23,699 nt of DNA from Zarea fungicola. Taxonomy: Eukaryota > Ascomycota > Sordariomycetes > Hypocreales > Cordycipitaceae. The stretch is taken from positions 1-23,699 of the forward strand of contig FWCC01000556.1 of the NCBI GenBank assembly GCA_900169235.1. The letters run 5' to 3'. Numbering within the stretch: the first letter of the stretch is position 1; every line of letters starts with the position of its first letter. This document shows positions 1-10,371 of the stretch, piece by piece. The notes beneath the pieces were generated by a model that worked only from the letters and a program-made list of their open reading frames with translations, did not search any database and was not told where the DNA came from. Both the position numbers and the translations under genes were made by a program.

Positions 1-223
1 AAAATGGGCCTCTGAGCGGAATTACCTGGACCCACTGTACCTGTTAGTTAGTAGGTACCTGCTACTAGTACCTGGTGCAAAAAAGTTATACCAATCTTTA
101 GCCAGTTATTTATTTCTTTACGTGGGCACAGCTGTACAATATTCTCAAGAACGCAATCTGGATCTGTAACATACGCATCGACGTTCCAGAGCCAGCTTAT
201 TTTTTTTTCCAGAACCCTGTTCA
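1..223. other. Left-edge spacer upstream of the ECD-family gene
   Basis: No gene is seen here. It holds the presumed promoter and leader of the plus-strand gene starting at 224. It includes a GTAGGTACC-type palindromic stretch around 51-73 of the kind that recurs in other spacers of this window, and a T run at about 200-208. The small minus-strand reading frame across 48-266 has no recognisable content. Confidence 0.5.
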
Positions 224-2205
224 ATGCACAATATGGCGAGTGAAGCAGCTCACCAATGGTCCCCAAACGATGAAAATCGGCAACTTGGGAGGAAGCTCTC
301 CGAAAACTCTATGGAATATCTGATATTTGTTCTAGATGACAACGTAGAAGGTATCAAGTACCTGAAACGCCTTGAAGCTGTCGGCAAAGAAGCTACTCGC
401 TTGGCTGAGAGCGTCGCCAAAAACTATATTTGGCAACGGGATGAATTCAACCTCGAGATAGTCAACAGGCAAGGTATGAAAAGATTAATAGTCCGTCATA
501 TGTGGAGTTAAGCAATCTAATAAAATCAGGCCTGGTATATCTTCGCGGCATCACAGATTACGGAGACTCGGTCGAAGATGAATGGCTCATTGTCTACCTA
601 CTTCGCGAGTTCTCCAAAGCCCATCCCGAGCTCCTCATCCGAGTCGCTGACGAAGATGGCGAGTTTCTATTAGTAGAGGCCGCCAATGTACTTCCAAACT
701 GGCTGAGTCCCGAAATAGACCATTGCCGCGTTTGGATCCACGGCGGACACTTGAAAATCATTCCTCTCCAACATCACAGGGTGGAACAGACCCTAGCTAA
801 GACACTCACATTACCAGATGCTGTCAAGTATTTGAAAGAAAATGCCGATTCAATGATACAATCACCGGCAATAGAAGATGAGGCATTCTATAGACTTGAG
901 AAGTACCCAGGACACGCCGAGGCTTCGATGCACTACTCCACTGTCACAATCCCGCGAAGATTGGCGTACGTACTGCATGAGCTCCCCAAAACAATATCGG
1001 CAGCAGTAGAGGCTTTTTATCTCAGAGACTCAGCCGCAATGACCAGGATAACTTCCATTTCAGATGAGATTCAACTACCGCCTGAGGACCTCGTCACCGT
1101 GAGTGTCAGGTTCAGCCGAGTTTTGTTTGCCCAACTACGCTCGCAGCGTTTCGAAGTGCCACAGAGATGGCAAAGTGCAATGCAAAGTCATGTAAAAAAT
1201 ACATACAGCAAGGATGAATCCGACAAGATCATGCTGGCTTTCGAAGACGGCATGAAGCTCACATGTGGCTACGAGATGCTTGCTATCACGGCGGAAAAAC
1301 ACAAGAGCCGCGCTGTTCGTGAACTTGCCATAGTGCTCGAAGACTTGAAAGAGGATCACAAAGGACGGCTGCCAACAGATGAAGAGATGGCAGAGTGGCA
1401 AGATGTCAGACGCAACGATAGCGACACTTGGCTGGACATCAACTACGAGGATTTTGAGCGTGAGCTGGAAGGAAAACGCGAAAGACCAAACGACCGAAAC
1501 CTAAAGAACTCAGGATTCGGTGATTTTAGGACTCAGGAGGATTTAAGAAAAATTGTATCTCGTTTCGAAGCCTTCCTCAACAACGAGAGCGCTGGCGTAG
1601 AAGGTGCTGATATTAACGAAATGGACAATGACGATGATAATACTGATGGCGGCAGCGACATGGATGATTCTGAAGAAGCCAGCGATATGGAAGACAAAGA
1701 AGTAAGCTTCGACGAGGAGACCTTCTCAAAAATGATGAAGGAGATGATGGGTTTACCGGTTGACACATCCGCTGCCGAGAATCAAGACCAGAGAAGGTAC
1801 GCGGCGCGGGAAATGAATGGAGACGATGACGAAACAAATGAGGAGGATGTAAAAACCCTCGCTTTGCAGATGGAGGCGGAACTCAAGGGCCATGGCGTTC
1901 TAAGGCTGAATGGCGCGTCGGCACATTCAGGCAGACTTGAGGACACAAGACAACCCGCGGGTCGAAAAGGCAAACGGGCACAAAGTAAAGTAGCTGCGGA
2001 AGGCGAAAACACCAATGATGAAGACACCGGTGAAGAGCTCGATATTAACTACAACCTAGCTAAGAATCTTTTGGAGAGCTTCAAAGGCCAAGGTGGATTG
2101 GCTGGTCCAGCAGGAAATCTTCTTGGACTAATGGGTGTCCAGCTGCCGAGGGATGAAGATGACGGAAAAGAACAAGAAGCGGAAAGCTCAGTCTCTAAGC
2201 CATAG
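224..2205 (+). CDS. ECD: Ecdysoneless/SGT1-family protein
   Basis: Two exons, 224-473 and 530-2205, give 641 residues. The 56-nt intron 474-529 starts GTATGA and ends TCAG, and splicing restores a glycine codon (phase 1). Conserved family blocks lie on both sides of the splice: a WQRDEFNLE block at about residues 70-78, then YGDSVEDEW ending near residue 102 and a FLLVEAANVLPNWL-like block. The C-terminal third is very acidic (Asp/Glu runs near residues 448-475) and ends in a Gly/Leu-rich stretch, as in many fungal members. In animals the family acts in pre-mRNA splicing, cell-cycle control and p53 stability; human ECD was first called hSGT1 and is unrelated to the CS-domain co-chaperone SGT1. 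The fungal role is poorly defined. The start may be ATG 224 or ATG 233; the second has a purine at -3 and G at +4. The gene converges on the phosphotransferase-like gene, 188 nt apart. Confidence 0.92.
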
Positions 2206-2393
2206 GCTGATCTATTAAAATAATTGTGAAAAAATCTTTATATGCCGTATAAAGGCACAGGCCCGCTCTTGTCGGCCCAAGACCATACAGCTAACAGTGA
2301 CGTCTGTCATCAATGCAGGCTCAAATGGAAAATACTATGATCAACTCTCATCAAGTTTTACGGTCAATATGAAGCAAACTGAGACTATGGACT

Positions 2394-3869
2394 CTAGGTT
2401 CTCGCTCTTTTGAAAGAAGCAGCTTCCGTGGGTGTCCGCGGCCTCTTGGCCGTCTCATGCTCCTCTAGTAAGTCAAGCTCCCGAATAGATTCAACGAGAG
2501 CTTTGCGTGCTTCTAGTTCTCTGGGGTCACTGCCTTCATCGCGTCGAATGTATTCGACACTGATTGCATTGAGCGCATGGTATATTCGGTATAGGCTCAG
2601 CCTTACTTGCACGTGTCGCTGGTTTTGAGCCATGCTTTCATAAACATCGTTTGTATCCTCCAGAGTATCTGCCAGACGTGTGCCATAGCCATGTAGCAAA
2701 TACTTAGACGGTCTCCAGCTGAAGACAGATGATATCAGAGGGTCTCCGAAAACACCCTTTATGCATTCTCGAACCCCCGTAACCATGATAGTAGACGTCC
2801 CACCAACAGAACCGACATTATCATCCGGGGAATTTCTTTCATCAGGCGACGAACTCGCATCTTCAGATGCCTTGTCCGAGTCGACTTCTTGAGCTTCGTT
2901 GTTACTCGTAAAAGAAACTAAAACATTCGTATCAAGACCAGCGTCTAGTAAGACAAATCGAGGTTCAACGACCGCATCGAGGATATTTGCAAAGCACCGT
3001 TGCAGTCGCCTTATACTGTCATAAGAGGCCGTTATTTGGTTGGCTTGTGCATCTTGTATGGCACTGTTAAGCATATCACCAAATGCGTCTGACCATTTTG
3101 TAAACGTTTCGCTCGAACTTCGGATGGAGGTACGATGCTGTGCCCAGTTCCATGTTTCCGGTGCGGGTGGCACAATACTTGCAGCGTTTCCGAAGCGAGA
3201 TGTTGGAGACTGAAGCAATGACATGGCACGAATCATCTGGCCAATTTGAAAGTCAACAACTCTGCGCTCTGCGGTTGGCAATGGCGACGAAAGCGTGGAG
3301 ATTACAACACCAGGCCGTGCCAGGGTAATGTTGTATGGTGTTTGGTGGAACATTAGTGCGAAACCGTGCTCCAGAAGCCTTGGACAGTAGTTGGAAACTA
3401 TCTTTGCTCGCGAGCTGTTTCGGCGCTCCCTTTTGACTTCAAAGTCAGCAGCCGCGGAGTTTGGGAAGCTGGAGTCTAATTTTCTTTCGCATAGGCCCGA
3501 AAGCCAATGTAGAACAGCTGCTTCGGATCGAATCGAGGCGTATTCACATCTCAAAATACGACGATTTTGTGATGGCGGCAGCGAACACAATATGATGGTG
3601 CCATCGTGTATTGTAGCGCGATAGATTTGATGAAGGCCAGGCGAAAGCATTCTCGCGAGATTTCGTACTCGGGCATCTGGGACTGCATTTGATATAATAC
3701 TTTTCAGTGAGTCTTCAGTAGTTGCGACGTTGACGTTCATGACTTCTTGCTGGTATTGACCGTGCAAGCTCCAAGCCCAAGTATACGTGCAACGGCGGCT
3801 ACAAGAGAGCTCAGGATACACAAGATGTAAAATTGCGTGTCTATGCTCTCCCAGAAAGTCGTAAGTCAT
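2394..3869 (-). CDS. Fungal APH-like phosphotransferase with altered catalytic motifs
   Basis: One uninterrupted frame of 491 residues from ATG 3869; the frame is open upstream only through a GTG. The layout fits the fungal aminoglycoside-phosphotransferase/kinase-like family: an early E-A-x-V-L-x-W-L segment, a central helical stretch with W-x-D-A-F and S-I-R-R, a VVEPRFVLLDAG block, then V-T-G-V and GDPL at residues 375-378. The family usually has H-x-D-(x4)-N in the loop and an Asp before the GDPL segment. Here His is replaced by Leu307, the Asp309-to-Asn315 spacing is one residue longer, and the metal-binding Asp aligns with Glu. A Ser/Asp-rich low-complexity insert of about 40 residues separates these motifs. 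A basic KRPRTPTEAASFKRART-like tail could be a nuclear-targeting signal (inference). The substrate is unknown. It may be a pseudokinase or a very diverged member; the family call rests on motif resemblance only. Confidence 0.7.
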   Translation of the reverse strand: MTYDFLGEHRHAILHLVYPELSCSRRCTYTWAWSLHGQYQQEVMNVNVATTEDSLKSIISNAVPDARVRNLARMLSPGLHQIYRATIHDGTIILCSLPPSQNRRILRCEYASIRSEAAVLHWLSGLCERKLDSSFPNSAAADFEVKRERRNSSRAKIVSNYCPRLLEHGFALMFHQTPYNITLARPGVVISTLSSPLPTAERRVVDFQIGQMIRAMSLLQSPTSRFGNAASIVPPAPETWNWAQHRTSIRSSSETFTKWSDAFGDMLNSAIQDAQANQITASYDSIRRLQRCFANILDAVVEPRFVLLDAGLDTNVLVSFTSNNEAQEVDSDKASEDASSSPDERNSPDDNVGSVGGTSTIMVTGVRECIKGVFGDPLISSVFSWRPSKYLLHGYGTRLADTLEDTNDVYESMAQNQRHVQVRLSLYRIYHALNAISVEYIRRDEGSDPRELEARKALVESIRELDLLEEHETAKRPRTPTEAASFKRART

Positions 3870-5160
3870 GGCAGATGGTTTTGCCGTCACGTAGAGCAGT
3901 CTATTGGTCTAATGGGGTCCGGAACCATTGGTATAGTGCGGTTGAGGGCAAATCTTTCTCGTCTCAATGAAGACTGTGTAACAGCGAGGTCGAAGTAGTC
4001 AGAAGAAGTGTCGATTTTCACAAAAAAAAAGGATGCTTGTACATTGACAACCCCCAGCCATAAAGACCAAGCTAGGGAGCAAGGTAGCTGAGAGTAGCTG
4101 TAGAAGGCTGAGAAAGACTGGTAGCTGATTTGTGTATTGATATGACAAAATCTGGTTTCCGAAAGACTAGAACGATGGAGGAAGAGCATGGATACAGGTT
4201 CACTTCACAATTGGATCTTTCTAAGCCAGTAGATGCGCGCCCATTTGGCTCTTTTGGCCCTCAACAGGTTCTGGTCTAACAGGAATGGGAACCAAGCAAC
4301 GTTTTGCGGAGCCGAGTGATCAAAAGGACCTGATAGTCACAGTGTGCCGCTTTTTCCGGCCGGTAATAGCTCGAACTTGGACACTCTATGTGGAAATATA
4401 CAACTTGACTTAGAGCCAAAGGGGAAAGCCCGCCACGCGCTAAGTCGGGGTGTATATAGGCGAAGTCCCAAGTAGAGGGACCTGCAACGGAAAATGACCG
4501 ATGAGCTGTCAAATGCCAAATGGAACCACTGGAAGAAAGAAGTCACCCTTGTCGCTACTGTGGTAAGGACGGTTATGGGTCGACCGGGAGAGTTGGCTAG
4601 ACCCGCTCCAATGGAATAGATGTAAGACGAACCAAAGTAGTAAGGGGCGAGGAAGGACGATGGAAAGCTTATCCTTTAGGTACATGACAAATTGAACGGC
4701 TGCGTATCTCCAAGAAGGCTTTCCTCGTATCGGTATTATCAGACGATAGCCCGCTTAATGAAGGCACTGCGGGCGGCAATTGTAGGAAGAGCAGGATATT
4801 TTGTCATCTCAACGCCGCATTTTTCGGATGATAGGGATGCTATTGGTTTAGAGGAGGGGCCTAAGACTAATCGAAGTTGATTTCAGAGAGCTGCGGGCCG
4901 TCCCCGACATGAGTGGCCAGTACGCCATTGGTTCGGGGAAGCGAAGGTACATTGACCCAAGTTACGGATTACGGATCCATCAGGCGGTGTGGTTTCAAGA
5001 ATGAGGTAGTGGCATATCACCAAGAGCTAGAAGCATGCAGTTAGTTGTACCAGGTTGAAATGCAGATTACGGATGTCGCACGTCTTTCATAAAGAATCCC
5101 GTGCGGGTTTGCTCGTGGCTGTCACTGACAGTCAACCCGATTAAATTGGGAGAATTACGA

Positions 5161-5180
5161 ACACACACACACATATATAT
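5161..5180. repeat. (AC)6(AT)4 compound microsatellite
   Basis: Six AC units at 5161-5172 run directly into four AT units at 5173-5180, in the spacer upstream of the phosphotransferase-like gene. Likely length-polymorphic; no function is implied. Confidence 0.95.
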
Positions 5181-5426
5181 TCAACGAAAATAAACGAAAT
5201 AAAAACCCGTGTGCTGATCACTAAACTGACAAGGCGGAAACAAATTCTCGCCGGAAAGCGAGACCAAGCATCGTGGTTAGTGGAGGTAGGGGCGTCGATG
5301 CAGTTCCTTGTTTTGACAAACTAAGCGAGCTCCGGCGACTGCCATTGGCCTCAACAAGCGAGAGCAAGCAGCCACTATTCCGCGGCCCAGGGGTTGAAGT
5401 GTCCACTGGAACTACCTAACTGTACC

Positions 5427-5454
5427 CTAAGTACCTACATTAGTAGGTACTTAG
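5427..5454. repeat. Perfect 12-bp inverted repeat with a 4-nt loop
   Basis: CTAAGTACCTAC at 5427-5438 and GTAGGTACTTAG at 5443-5454 are exact reverse complements separated by ATTA. The core belongs to the GTAGGTAC/TAGGTACCTA palindrome family scattered through the spacers. It lies far from any coding start or stop, so a simple terminator or operator role is unlikely. Confidence 0.95.
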
Positions 5455-6260
5455 TACTAATGGTTCCCACCTAGCAGCTTGACCCGCCTCGCAAAGGTCG
5501 TCCCCAGCCAATCGGCCGACGATTGAAGTTGCCTTTCACAGATGGGAAAATTACTATACAAGTATAACTCTTATTAACTGCGGACCAATGCTGGCCTAGC
5601 TCGGAAGCCCGGATTCTGGCTTACGACTTTTGCCGTATGACGTGCCGTGGATAGTTATAGCCGTTTCGTCTTGCAACCGACAGTATACGTCATAAGGCAT
5701 CAAACAAAGAATCATATACATAATAGGTACCTACGAGAGGTTCTTTCCATAACCCGAAAGAGCTAATGGGGCTGAGAGGCTTCGGTCCTGTGACACGTTT
5801 TTTCTTTCTTTTTACGGTGTGGACATATTATTTTCTTTCCAATTTCAATTTAATCATTATGATCATATTGTTTCAACTCTGAAACGTCTGTGTACCTAAA
5901 CATACTGAATGGCAGGTCGCACAATTCCTCTACTGCTCTTTAGTATGATCGGCTCTCATTGCTACATGAGCTGACTGCTTTTCAAAAACATGTATTTCCG
6001 TGCTCTGCTCGGCAACGGGGCGTTTAGGTACCCACCCTAACGCTGAAAAAAAAACTGGCCTGTTTCTTTGACTAGCAAAAAAGGACAGCAATAACTACTA
6101 AGGAAGATACTCGTCCGCGTGGATCAAAATCACACAGCCCAAGCTCACATCTTTGTGCCAGTTTTATGAATAGTTGCCTAATGCAACATTTCAAGCATTT
6201 CATCTTACACTGCCCTGCCTTTCCTCTGTCTTATTTTTTCTTCTTCTTTCTTCTGCTCCA

Positions 6261-7590
6261 CTACTCGTTGCTTGTGGCTACAGTACCTTTTTCCCCTTCA
6301 GCCTTGTTCGCACCACTCTTTTGCTGCGGAATCATTCCGTAGAGAGAATTCATATTGTACCGCTTGTAGTCTTCCCACTCCCCCCCGTCGACGACAGACA
6401 TGCTACAAAATAACTGGTCCATTCCAGCACTATTAGCGAAAGCGCCCAGATTTTACAGATTATATTTCACGTCCAAATGTCTGGGCTTTGCAGCTATTAT
6501 GTCGAGTAACAGGCTGACCAAGCTGATACGTACCTGGAATATTTCCACCAAGATAACCTTGTCGGGGTTTGAGAGGTTAACCTTGTGCTTCGTATCGACT
6601 AGGCCAGCAATTTTCTTAATTATAGCATCCGACTTGAAAACAGTGTGGTTGCGGATATTGTGCCGAATAGCATACTGCATTTATCTTGAATCAGCCACAC
6701 ACGCCTTGTGATCAGTCCACAAATAAACACAAACTTCTTACTGTAAACGGCTGGCCTGCGCTATTGTTTGCCTGTGTAGCCACTATCACAGCCGATGGTG
6801 CCTCGCCTGCATCGCCATCACTCACGGGCACAAGCTCAAAATAGGGCGCGAGTACATTTCTGGCTACTCGCTCGATGCCCTTCTCCGTCGTCTTTGCTGT
6901 GTCAAAAACGGGTGTAAGACGGTTAATGTATCGACACTTGCGTTGTCTGGGGTCTGGGCATTTTTTGGCATCTTCGCAAATCCTTCTAACCAGTGCATCT
7001 GGTTCCACAGGCGTGGTTGTCTTCATGAAGAAGACGCACTCAATGCTCACATTGATTGGGGTAAAAACGCTCTTCATTTCGGGTTTCTTGCGAGGTGCTT
7101 TCATGGCTGCAAGTTCCTTTTGGATTGAGGCTTCAATGTCGAGTTCTTCCTCACCCTCTTCAAGGGTCTTATCGTCGTCGTCTGCCGGCTTTGCGATGCC
7201 GTACATGCTCTCTCCATACTGCATTGTACACTGTTTAGCTCTCACCCTCTCTGAGATTCGTCAATTATATCATGTAGTAGTGACGTACCTCGTCGCAAAG
7301 CTCCTTGAATTCCTTGAAAGCTCGCGTATTCATCCCCCTTGCGTAGGTGACCCAGATACCCTCGTCGCCAACATCCAAGGAATTACCCATCTCAATCCTA
7401 CTCACCATCTTTGTTTTTTGTTGAGGTGTCTTCCATTTACCAGCAGTACTCCCCTGTAATGATAAGGATTGGTTAGCCAAGTAGTTGATCATGGGGTAGT
7501 CTGGCTCAAATCTTCACTCACTTTGCTCTTCTTTGGAGCGGGACCGGCGTCTGAATGGCCATTTTTTCGCTTATTTTGATTGTCATTCAT
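6261..7590 (-). CDS. TAN1: TAN1/THUMPD1-like THUMP-domain tRNA acetylation adaptor
   Basis: Five exons are inferred: 7590-7522, 7453-7289, 7218-6742, 6674-6534 and 6413-6261, giving 334 residues. All four introns are phase 0 (68, 70, 67 and 120 nt), with donors GTGAGT, GTACGT, GTAAGA and GTACGT. Tan1/THUMPD1 delivers tRNA to the Kre33/NAT10 acetyltransferase for N4-acetylcytidine at position 12 of tRNA-Ser and tRNA-Leu. Family signatures: a Lys-rich start (NKRKNG), GDEGIWVTYARG in exon 2, the acidic linker after ESMYGI, then the THUMP core with YINRLTPVF, EKGIERVARNVL, YAIRHNIRNH and KVILVEIF. Exon 5 restores the conserved C-M-S-V-V motif directly after the VEIF block. The start is the ATG at 7590; upstream in-frame codons reach only a GTG. 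PDC follows in tandem upstream. Confidence 0.92.
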
Positions 7591-7870
7591 TACGAAGGTG
7601 GTATTTCTGCTACCGATTTGTTCGAGTTTACCCAGATGACTGCCGTTTTGGTGCTCTGTTGGAATGACGACGGCGCTTTCAGGATTTTTCAGTCCATACA
7701 CGGGTGTGGATCCACGACATACCCTGTAGAGCTAAACACTACAAGTACAGCCAGGGAATGAAATGGTTCCATTTAATGCAGTTTTAAACATGAGATACAC
7801 AATTTTAACAAGAGAATGACTGATAGAATAGTAAAGTCCGGTGACATAACCGACAAGCTTTGCTAAATTT

Positions 7871-9760
7871 CTATTTTCTCTCTGCATTCGTCCTTGCACT
7901 TGCCTCAGCAGTCGTAATTAGGGCAGCTGGAGCATCTTGCTTCGGCATGAAAACTTCCACAAAATGCAGCCGGTCCGCGACGTTGAATGATGAATCATTC
8001 AGAAGCTTGTCGAGTTCAGATTTTGTTTTTACAACATGCTTGGAACATGTTTTCGAGCCGCGCATCACATCGACAAGGCCTGTATAATCCCAGCCACTGA
8101 TGTCATTGTATGCCGCATCCATGCCATGAATATATCTCTCAATAGTGTAGCCATCATTGTTAATGAGGAATCTGTTAACAGTTAGAAAAAGAAATGAGCA
8201 GAGAGAAGCCATGGCCTACATGATTGGTTTCAGCCCACGTCTGATCATGGTGCTCAATTCCTGGGCAGTGAGTTGGAACGATCCGTCTCCGACAAACAGG
8301 ATAGTTCTGCGGTTTTCTCCCATATCCTTTGCCGCTAGACAGGCGCCCTGTGCAGCACCAACTGACCATCCAATACTGCCCCAAAGTACCTGGCTGAGAG
8401 CTGTAACCCCGACAGGAAACTTGGAGCTCCAGATACCAAAATTAGCAGTGCCAGTTTCAGTCACAATAATGTCGTCCTTGGCGAAAAAGTCGCCTACACG
8501 CGGCCAGAACCAAGCCTGAGTAATGGTAGGAGTGCCATCATTGTTCTCCGACACCGCGTTTTTGACGGTAGGAACATGAGTCACAGAGATCTTACTTGGA
8601 TCTAAACAATCAACGAGCCTGTGCAAGACTCCCTTCATGCGGGCACCGGGATATGTTGAGTAATGGATGACGCAGTGGTCACTGTGCAGGTCAATTACAC
8701 GAAGTTTAGATGTGCGATACGAAAACCCCGCGGTATTGAAGTCACTCTGCCAGGTTATATAAGCATTCAAGTTGGCAAATCAGAAGACGACAAGCGAAAC
8801 ATACCTGGAGAGTACCGATCGAGAGAATCAGATCAGAGGATTCGATAATCTCTTTTACACTAGCAGGCTGCGATCCTGCACCAGCATATACACCACCGTA
8901 ATTTGGATGTTCCTCGCTGATTGCACCTTTGCCCATGGGTGTTACGAAAACAGGCAGCTGGGTCTTGGCGATGAGCTGGTGGACTTCTCCCAATACTCGA
9001 TGGCGGATTGCACAAGCATCGATAAGAACCACCGGAGATTTTGCAGCATACAGATTTCGGAGAATCACATCGACGACATAGGCTTCCTGCTCAGGATCAT
9101 TGCTGGGCTCAGAGAGATTAATCGGCTTTTCCAGGCGTTTGCCCTCAACCCTCGCACGCACCATGTCAGTGGGCAACATGATGTACACGGGTCGAGACTT
9201 TACGAAGCACTCGCGCAGTGCATGGTCAATTTGAACGGCAATATCGTCTGGATTGTTGAGCTTGGCAATGTTGCAGGAGACGTGTGCGCTCATATTGGCA
9301 AAGACGTTAAAGTCTCCATTGCCGAGCGTGTGATGGAGGAGCATACCCTGCTGCTGCGAACGGGTAGATGGACAACCAACAATATGCACAACGGGCACAT
9401 GCTCAGAGTATGCGCCAGCGAGACCATTTATGGCAGAAAGCTCCCCGACTCCAAAGGTTGTGATGACTGCACCAATGGTCTTGACACGAGCATAACCATC
9501 GGCAGCATATGCTGGTACAACAACACGTCAGCAAAGTTCCAGAACACACGGTACTTATTGACCATCTAAATACCTGCATTAAGCTCGTTGACACTACCGA
9601 CCCAATTCAAGTTGGCATTTGAAAGGTAGTCAAGCGCAACTAAGTTGTAGTCGCCCGGAACGCCGTGGACTGAGCGAACACCAACCTCGTGCAATCGACG
9701 AAACAGGTATTCTGCGACATCAATTGGTTTCTTGAGATTTTGCACTCTAATGTCTGCCAT
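7871..9760 (-). CDS. PDC1: Pyruvate decarboxylase
   Basis: Four exons (9760-9574, 9511-8805, 8746-8220, 8171-7871) give 573 residues, the usual fungal length. The enzyme converts pyruvate to acetaldehyde and CO2 with thiamine diphosphate and Mg2+ in the cytosol, the first step of ethanol fermentation. Visible catalytic residues: Asp37 in the PGDYN motif, Glu59 in [14 protein letters not shown] (restored by the first splice), the His122-His123 pair, the cofactor motif GDGS at 451-454 with Asn478-Asn479, and Glu485 in GYTIER. Most match yeast Pdc1 numbering plus eight. Introns are 62, 58 and 48 nt, in phases 1, 0 and 2. The third has a weak GTAGGC donor but a good CTAAC branch site. The start codon has a strong context (CACAAAATGG). 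TAN1 lies downstream on the same strand. Confidence 0.97.
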
Positions 9761-10371
9761 TTTGTGGGCTGAAGGGAACTGACAACTAAGTGTAGTTTAG
9801 CAGAGGTATGACGCCGCCAACGGTTCGTGGCACGTACAAAAACAGTTAGCAAAAGTGGTAAATAGTAATATTTTCAGCCCGAAAGATGTGTGTTCTTATT
9901 TCCCCCAAATCGATGGAAGGGAACAATAAATAGCGAAATGCAAGTAGTCCTAAGGTCTCCGCATCCGGCCTAAGTGGCAATAAATTCTTAGACGCCTCCT
10001 CCGGTAGTATCAGCTGGAATGGTGATGCAACCATCAGACGTATATTCCCTGAAGTGGCACCACCAGCTACGCTTATCGCCCCACTGAAGACGGTTTGGCC
10101 GGAACTTTTTCTTGAATCTGACATTAGTAGCGGGATGATGAATCCGGAAGATGGAAAGAAAAGGTCCTATTTCTCATCGTATCTATGTACTCTGTAAAAT
10201 TAATGAGTGAAGAGCTGCGACCAATATGTTACTCCAGCTCCCTCTTCCCAGGCCGGCTGATTGAGTCCATAAAATGGAAACATGCCGTGCCAAATGAAAA
10301 ACGCCATTATCCAGACAGAAAAGAAGCAGTAGCATACAGTATGATACAATCATATAGAAGAAAATGCTCCT
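9761..10371. other. PDC promoter/leader and ERV1 3' flank
   Basis: 611 nt between two minus-strand genes, so it should hold the ERV1 3' end and the PDC promoter. A candidate leader intron lies at 9837-9786. A 92-codon ATG-initiated frame on the minus strand (10124-9846) ends 85 nt before the PDC start. Its product has no recognisable family, so it is not called a gene. Confidence 0.5.
9786..9837 (-). promoter_or_regulatory. Candidate intron in the PDC 5' leader
   Basis: On the minus strand a GTACGT donor begins at 9837. A GCTAAAC branch-like site lies at 9801-9795 and an acceptor ends TTAG at 9786, 25 nt before the PDC start codon. The 52-nt length and spacing match the coding introns of this window. 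It is a sequence prediction only. Confidence 0.4.

Larger units (their letters stand above)
3870..6260. other. Gene-poor spacer between the phosphotransferase-like gene and TAN1
   Basis: About 2.4 kb without a convincing gene. All open frames are short, most begin at non-ATG codons, and none has recognisable content. It holds the promoter of the minus-strand phosphotransferase-like gene at its left end and the TAN1 3' flank at its right end. Also present are an (AC)6(AT)4 microsatellite at 5161-5180, a perfect 12-bp hairpin at 5427-5454, and palindromic TAGGTACCTA at 5724-5733. No tRNA or rRNA was recognised by eye. Confidence 0.6.

Noticed and set aside
3887..4189. 100-codon minus-strand frame upstream of the phosphotransferase-like gene
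   Set aside because: No conserved motif and no splice arrangement joining it to the downstream protein; probably promoter or leader sequence.
5221..5406. 61-codon minus-strand frame
   Set aside because: Begins at GTG, short, no family resemblance.
8772..9569. 265-codon plus-strand frame
   Set aside because: It lies antisense to PDC exon 2, has no recognisable family content, and the minus strand encodes a fully conserved enzyme.
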